Part shown: positions 60,070 through 64,000 of the stretch, piece by piece
How the letters are laid out: every line of letters starts with the position of its first letter
Position numbering within the stretch: the stretch's first letter is position 1
Assembly: GCF_026191185.1 (NCBI RefSeq)
Contig: NZ_JAPHOV010000001.1
Span: forward strand, 2,909,001-2,973,000
Direction of reading: 5' to 3'
Origin: Legionella sp. PATHC032
GTDB taxonomy: Bacteria > Pseudomonadota > Gammaproteobacteria > Legionellales > Legionellaceae
Length of the DNA stretch: 64,000 nucleotides
Position numbers and translations under genes: made by a program
Notes under the pieces: model-generated
The model's input: the letters and a program-made list of their open reading frames with translations, nothing else
Databases searched by the model: none
Told to the model about the DNA's origin: nothing

Positions 60070-60434
60070 TAATTGGCATGCTGCTACTGGTGATTTATCA
60101 AGAGTTGGACTAAAGAAACCACATCATCCCTTCTCCGCCATAGCGAGCTTTGACCAAGCCATTAAAATCGTAAATGGTGATGACAGGAAATCACTGGTAA
60201 ATACAACTCTTCCAACCTTCGCGCATACAATAGCTATTGTTTTATTTGCAATAGCCCCCTCAACTCCTGTCCATTAAGGACTAAACTTCTTTCTATGTAC
60301 TACGCCCAGACCAAGACCATCTTGCACACCAAATAACCACAATAGAGAAAATTTAATCTCATCTTAATCTATAATTGAATTAATAATAGAAATTAGTTCT
60401 ATTGTTTTCCGGCAGAGAGTGTTGAGGCAAGCGG
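60070..60434. other. Intergenic region between ychF and a GGDEF gene, possibly a gene remnant
   Basis: This 365-bp gap has no recognised gene. The first 210 bases stay open in a frame that continues out of ychF in another register (ending at 60277), and parts of the reverse strand are also open. I found no family match and no ribosome-binding site, so a degraded gene is possible but unproven. The gap must also hold the promoter of the downstream GGDEF gene. Confidence 0.3.
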
Positions 60435-61550
60435 ATGTCATTTTTAAAGAAAACAAAAGAGCGGGATTACTCAATCCTTGTGACTACTCAAGACCAGCAA
60501 AGAAAGCGGCATTTAATTAATACTATTTCCATAGAGCTGATCATCTTAGGTATTTTACTATTAATAACCAATTTTTATTTACTTAGAGTATGGCTCATAA
60601 TCGGTATGCTAATCACTGGCATTCTTATTCTGCTTGGAAATTTAATCTTAATAAAAAAGAATTACAATCTGGCCTTAAGTGGACATATTTTGAACATTAT
60701 TGTGTTGTCTATCATCATTGGGGGCAATCTTATTGTTGGAAAAAATACCATGTCTTACCTGGGGTGGTTCTATGTTTCTCCAATTATTGCTTTTGCAACG
60801 CTTGGTTTAAATGGGTTGGTCATTTATGGTTTGCTGGCGATTAGCGCGATGATTCTTCTTGTATTCGAGTTTTATGCCCCTATTTATCCTATTTCTCAAG
60901 AATACATATTCTTACTGGATAATACCAATCACCTGTTTATTTTTGCCCTTATCTTTACTGTCCTTTATCATTTTCTCATTCAAAACTCACAATATGAATC
61001 GCTCTTAAAAGAGCAAAACTATCTACTCATCACCGACAAAGAAAAATTCCATTATCTTTCACATCACGATTCATTAACCAATTTACCCAACCGCTCCTAC
61101 TTTCATGCTCATCTCCAAACCCTTATGGAGAATACAGACACAAAAAAAGAAGCGATTACTCTTTATTTTATGGATTTGGATAAATTCAAGCCCATCAATG
61201 ATGAATATGGTCATGAATTTGGTGACCAACTTTTACTTTTAACCGGCAAACGTTTGCAATCCTGCTTTAGGAAAAATGATTTTATAGCCCGACTTGGAGG
61301 AGATGAATTTACCGCAATTATCATCCATAAACCCGATGATCAAATTGCCAAGACTCTAACTCTTAGAATTATACAGGAATTTAAACAACCTTTTCTCATC
61401 AATGGAGAGACAATTCATTGCAGCATAAGCGTTGGGATGGCCAATTACCCGCACAACGCAAAAAATGCTGAAGACTTATTAAAATGCGCTGATAAGGCAA
61501 TGTATGACAATAAAAAGAAAAAATATCAAACGCTTAAACAAACCTCTTAG
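60435..61550 (+). CDS. Membrane-bound diguanylate cyclase (GGDEF)
   Basis: The 371-residue protein has about six N-terminal membrane segments (about 28-185) and a C-terminal GGDEF domain. The catalytic GGDEF is at 288-292, and an RKND inhibitory-site motif (RxxD) lies five residues before it, so it should make cyclic-di-GMP with product feedback. The domain start NLPNRSYF and the segment YFMDLDKFKPINDEYGHEFGD fit the family. There is no EAL domain. The sensory input of the membrane region is unknown. GAGG lies upstream of the ATG. It is monocistronic. Confidence 0.93.
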   Translation: MSFLKKTKERDYSILVTTQDQQRKRHLINTISIELIILGILLLITNFYLLRVWLIIGMLITGILILLGNLILIKKNYNLALSGHILNIIVLSIIIGGNLIVGKNTMSYLGWFYVSPIIAFATLGLNGLVIYGLLAISAMILLVFEFYAPIYPISQEYIFLLDNTNHLFIFALIFTVLYHFLIQNSQYESLLKEQNYLLITDKEKFHYLSHHDSLTNLPNRSYFHAHLQTLMENTDTKKEAITLYFMDLDKFKPINDEYGHEFGDQLLLLTGKRLQSCFRKNDFIARLGGDEFTAIIIHKPDDQIAKTLTLRIIQEFKQPFLINGETIHCSISVGMANYPHNAKNAEDLLKCADKAMYDNKKKKYQTLKQTS

Positions 61551-61683
61551 CCAACCTTTCTAATTTAAAAAGTATTATTATACTCTCATACTATCAACCA
61601 CAGGCTCCAGCAATCTGACATTCACTTGACAATTAACTTTTACAACTTTAGCATTCATTGATTAAATATCAGAGGGTAAATGA

Positions 61684-62652
61684 ATGACTATTGACCGTAT
61701 ACGAGCGCTGGTTAGTGAAGATTTTAACGCGGTTAATAACTTAATTATTGATAAAATTCAATCTCAAGTTGGTTTAATTCATGATTTGTCACAACACATA
61801 GTCGAAAGCGGCGGAAAACGTTTACGACCCTTGGTTGTCCTATTGGCAAGCAATGCTTGTGGATACAAAGGAAAACACCATATTTCTCTTGCCGCAATGG
61901 TTGAATTTTTCCATACTGCCACCTTGTTGCATGATGATGTGATTGATGAATCCACTTTAAGAAGAGGCCGACAAACGGCAAATAGTATTTGGGGTAGTAA
62001 AGCCAGTGTTTTAGTCGGTGATTATCTTTTTACCCAATCCGTACAATTAATGGTAGAAGTTGGTATCACAGAAATTCTCAATCTACTAGCGGATACCTCT
62101 CACCAAATTACCTGTGGTGAAGTCAAACAACTTGCCAATCGCCATAATCCTGCCCTTAATCTTGATGACTACTTTGATGTAATCCGGGCCAAAACAGCAC
62201 TTTTATTTGCTGCCGCTGCCTGCATAGGTCCTATCCTCACTAATGCACCTATTGAGGTTCAAAATAGTTTATACACTTACGGTTTACACTTGGGAAATGC
62301 CTTTCAATTGATTGATGATGCCTTGGATTATTGCTCAGATGCTGCTACTTTAGGTAAAAACATTGGTGACGATTTAGCTGATGGGAAAGCTACTTTACCA
62401 CTGATTCACGCATTACAACATGGTAATGCAACTCAACAACAGCAAATAAGAGAAAGTTTAATGGAAGGTAGCCTAAATTACTTGCCTGAGATTTTAATTG
62501 CTATTGAACAAACCAAAGCCATACCGTTTACAAAACAAATTGCTGCCCAAGAGGTAGACTCAGCTCTATCTGCCCTGGAAATACTGCCTGATTCTGTTTA
62601 TAAAGAGGCTTTAGTTGATCTGGCTAAATTTGCCTTGGAAAGGAACTATTAA
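61684..62652 (+). CDS. ispB: Octaprenyl diphosphate synthase IspB
   Basis: IspB makes the long polyprenyl diphosphate used for ubiquinone side chains. The 322-residue protein has GGKRLRPLVVLLAS, the first aspartate-rich motif LLHDDVIDES (D84, D85, D88), GEVKQL and the second motif QLIDDALDY. The chain-length specificity is inferred from overall resemblance to E. coli IspB (323). AGAGGG precedes the ATG. In E. coli ispB adjoins rplU-rpmA; here it is some 4 kb away on the other strand. Confidence 0.95.
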   Translation: MTIDRIRALVSEDFNAVNNLIIDKIQSQVGLIHDLSQHIVESGGKRLRPLVVLLASNACGYKGKHHISLAAMVEFFHTATLLHDDVIDESTLRRGRQTANSIWGSKASVLVGDYLFTQSVQLMVEVGITEILNLLADTSHQITCGEVKQLANRHNPALNLDDYFDVIRAKTALLFAAAACIGPILTNAPIEVQNSLYTYGLHLGNAFQLIDDALDYCSDAATLGKNIGDDLADGKATLPLIHALQHGNATQQQQIRESLMEGSLNYLPEILIAIEQTKAIPFTKQIAAQEVDSALSALEILPDSVYKEALVDLAKFALERNY

Positions 62653-62667
62653 CCTGATAATTGCTAA

Positions 62668-62883
62668 TTATGCGATCGATTGATAATAATCCGGGGGGGT
62701 ACGGCATTTAAAGCAGGCCGTTTTGCAATTAGTCCCTCCTTGACACTTCCTTATTGCACCTTTCCTAACCCATAAATCCAGCATAGGTTGCAATGCGGTC
62801 AGATCCAAATGAAATTCCCTGCTCAACTGTTGAGTGCTTACTACCCCTTCCCGATGAATAAAATCACGTATTTGTAGCAGCAT
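62668..62883 (-). CDS. feoC: FeoC-like iron transport regulator
   Basis: From the ATG at 62883 (MLLQIRDFIHREGVVSTQQL) the protein is 71 residues, the usual size for FeoC, with an N-terminal winged-helix-like region (about 1-46) and four Cys residues (47, 53, 57, 60) that could hold an iron-sulfur cluster, as in enterobacterial FeoC. A strong GGGGAGG precedes the start. It overlaps the 3' end of feoB by 20 bp, and the feoB-feoC order matches E. coli. feoA would lie outside the window, upstream of feoB. Confidence 0.85.
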   Translation of the reverse strand: MLLQIRDFIHREGVVSTQQLSREFHLDLTALQPMLDLWVRKGAIRKCQGGTNCKTACFKCRTPPDYYQSIA

Positions 62884-64000
62884 TTTGCCTCCCCATATCA
62901 TACTGGCTGTAACGAAATACAGCTAAAACAAAAAGCAGGCTCAGTGACATAGCCAAAATCCAGGCCATGCTTTGTTGAGGATGCTCCAGAAATTTAGCAC
63001 CTTGATAAAAAACAACGGAAGTGGTGTAAGCCACGACAAATGACCAAATAATGGAAGTCCACATAAACCGCCTGTTTGCCTCCTGGCGAATCACTGCCAT
63101 AGTCGAAACACAAGGGATATAAAGCAAGACGAAAAGCAAATAAGCATAGGCTCCTATAGCGCCATCAAAACGTTGTGACATAATGCCATAGACAGATTGA
63201 GATAACTCACTATCAGCCGCGCTGGCAGAAACAGGATTCCACAACGCAGAACCTAATTCAGACAAATTGGCAGGAATAGACCCAAAAGCGGCTTTGATGC
63301 CACCCCAAAAATCAAAATGAGCAGCGGCTATTTCTCCCACATGACCTACTTGGGCATAAAGTGAGTTTAAGGTACCAACCACTACCTCTTTAGCCAGCAT
63401 GCCAGTTAATAAACCGACAGTCGCGGGCCAGTTGTCTTGATGAATCCCCATTGGAGCAAATAATGGGGTAATCCACTGACCTATTATTGACAATAAAGAA
63501 TCCGTGTTGGCTTCTCCGGAGCTAATTCCTCCTCCCCAAGTAATAGCATTCAATCCTCCCAGAATCACACAAATGGGAATAATGAGCTTACCTGCACGAT
63601 AAACAAAAAATCGTAATCGCATGGAGGTTTCTTTAAGCAATCTTCTGAGTGAAGGTCTATGATAAGCGGGTAACTCCAAAATCAAAGGGGAGGCATGTCC
63701 CTTCAACGTGGTTTTCCGTAAAATAAACCCGGTAAATACTGCCATTAAAATGCCAATTAAATATAAGGAAAAAACAATATTATGCCCGCCAGAGGGGAAA
63801 AAAGCCGCGACAAATACTGCATAAATAGCCAATCGGGCACTGCAAGACATAAATGGACTCATCATCACAGTTAATAATCGATCGCGCTCCGAATCCAGGG
63901 TTCGTGCTGCCATAATAGCAGGAACATTACATCCAAAACCTACAATCATGGGTACAAAGGATTTTCCTGGTAATCCCATGGCTCGCATCGCTTTATCAAC
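62864..64000 (-). CDS. feoB: Ferrous iron transporter FeoB, C-terminal part
   Basis: Only the membrane half of FeoB is present; the frame runs off the window at 64000, so the N-terminal GTPase domain is missing here. The visible part has GLPGKSFVPMIVGFGCNVPAIMAARTL, the signature of the first Gate region, and SLLSIIGQWITPLFAPMGI and TGMLAKEVVVGTLNSLY of the second. These form the iron channel. About eight membrane segments are seen. The protein is coupled to the downstream feoC. In L. pneumophila FeoB (iraB region aside) supports iron uptake and intracellular growth, as I recall. Confidence 0.95.
   Translation of the reverse strand, partial: VDKAMRAMGLPGKSFVPMIVGFGCNVPAIMAARTLDSERDRLLTVMMSPFMSCSARLAIYAVFVAAFFPSGGHNIVFSLYLIGILMAVFTGFILRKTTLKGHASPLILELPAYHRPSLRRLLKETSMRLRFFVYRAGKLIIPICVILGGLNAITWGGGISSGEANTDSLLSIIGQWITPLFAPMGIHQDNWPATVGLLTGMLAKEVVVGTLNSLYAQVGHVGEIAAAHFDFWGGIKAAFGSIPANLSELGSALWNPVSASAADSELSQSVYGIMSQRFDGAIGAYAYLLFVLLYIPCVSTMAVIRQEANRRFMWTSIIWSFVVAYTTSVVFYQGAKFLEHPQQSMAWILAMSLSLLFVLAVFRYSQYDMGRQNAATNT

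Overview
The window looks like a chromosomal segment of Legionella pneumophila or a very close relative. The base composition is AT-rich, and the gene content includes the enhA-enhB-enhC enhanced-entry locus, a collagen-like adhesin of the Lcl type, the LetA response regulator upstream of uvrC, and two proteins I recognise from memory as the Dot/Icm substrates Lpg2637 and Lpg2638. No rRNA, tRNA, CRISPR array, prophage or complete insertion sequence was seen.

Layout. Positions 1-1994 hold most of an M13 zinc metallopeptidase gene (C-terminus off the window). From 2138 to 15171, all on the minus strand, is a division and cell wall (dcw) cluster read murF-mraY-murD-ftsW-murC-murB-ddl-ftsQ-ftsA-ftsZ-lpxC. 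It lacks murG between ftsW and murC and has murB in that neighbourhood. zipA and smc follow at 15415-19695. Next come a secreted HAD acid phosphatase, a secreted papain-like peptidase, a Tim44-like membrane protein, greA-carB, a YhiN-type flavoprotein and an ElyC-like protein. lptF-lptG lie divergent from pepA-holC. A second M17 aminopeptidase and a DUF1840 gene sit downstream of murJ, and then rpsT. From 37398 to 50530 is the accessory, host-interaction part: the two probable effectors, enhABC, a PAS-GAF-GGDEF-EAL protein, an outer-membrane-like protein and lcl. From 50554 the window returns to housekeeping genes: uvrC-letA, phhA, a cinA-like gene, rplU-rpmA, obgE, rplY, pth-ychF, a membrane diguanylate cyclase, ispB and the start of a feoB-feoC locus.

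The genes share a cell-envelope theme: peptidoglycan precursor synthesis and division, LPS synthesis (lpxC) and export (lptFG), lipid II flipping (murJ), polyprenyl carrier synthesis (ispB), and periplasmic proteins (EnhA L,D-transpeptidase-like, EnhC Sel1-repeat) that can touch peptidoglycan and host sensing. LetA and two GGDEF proteins add life-cycle regulation.

The most interesting non-coding signals are four. (1) A mutually exclusive hairpin arrangement at the mraY start includes a possible 6-codon leader peptide and a duplicate of the mraY start region. (2) Two related, gene-free, 123-125 bp inverted-repeat elements each carry a 5-bp target duplication; one is inserted between the rpmA terminator and obgE. 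(3) A second, unrelated palindromic element lies just upstream of lcl. (4) A 27-bp GC-rich palindrome follows holC. Start codons were re-chosen from the ribosome-binding site and family alignment wherever the longest open frame was implausible. All family assignments come from motif recognition without database searches.
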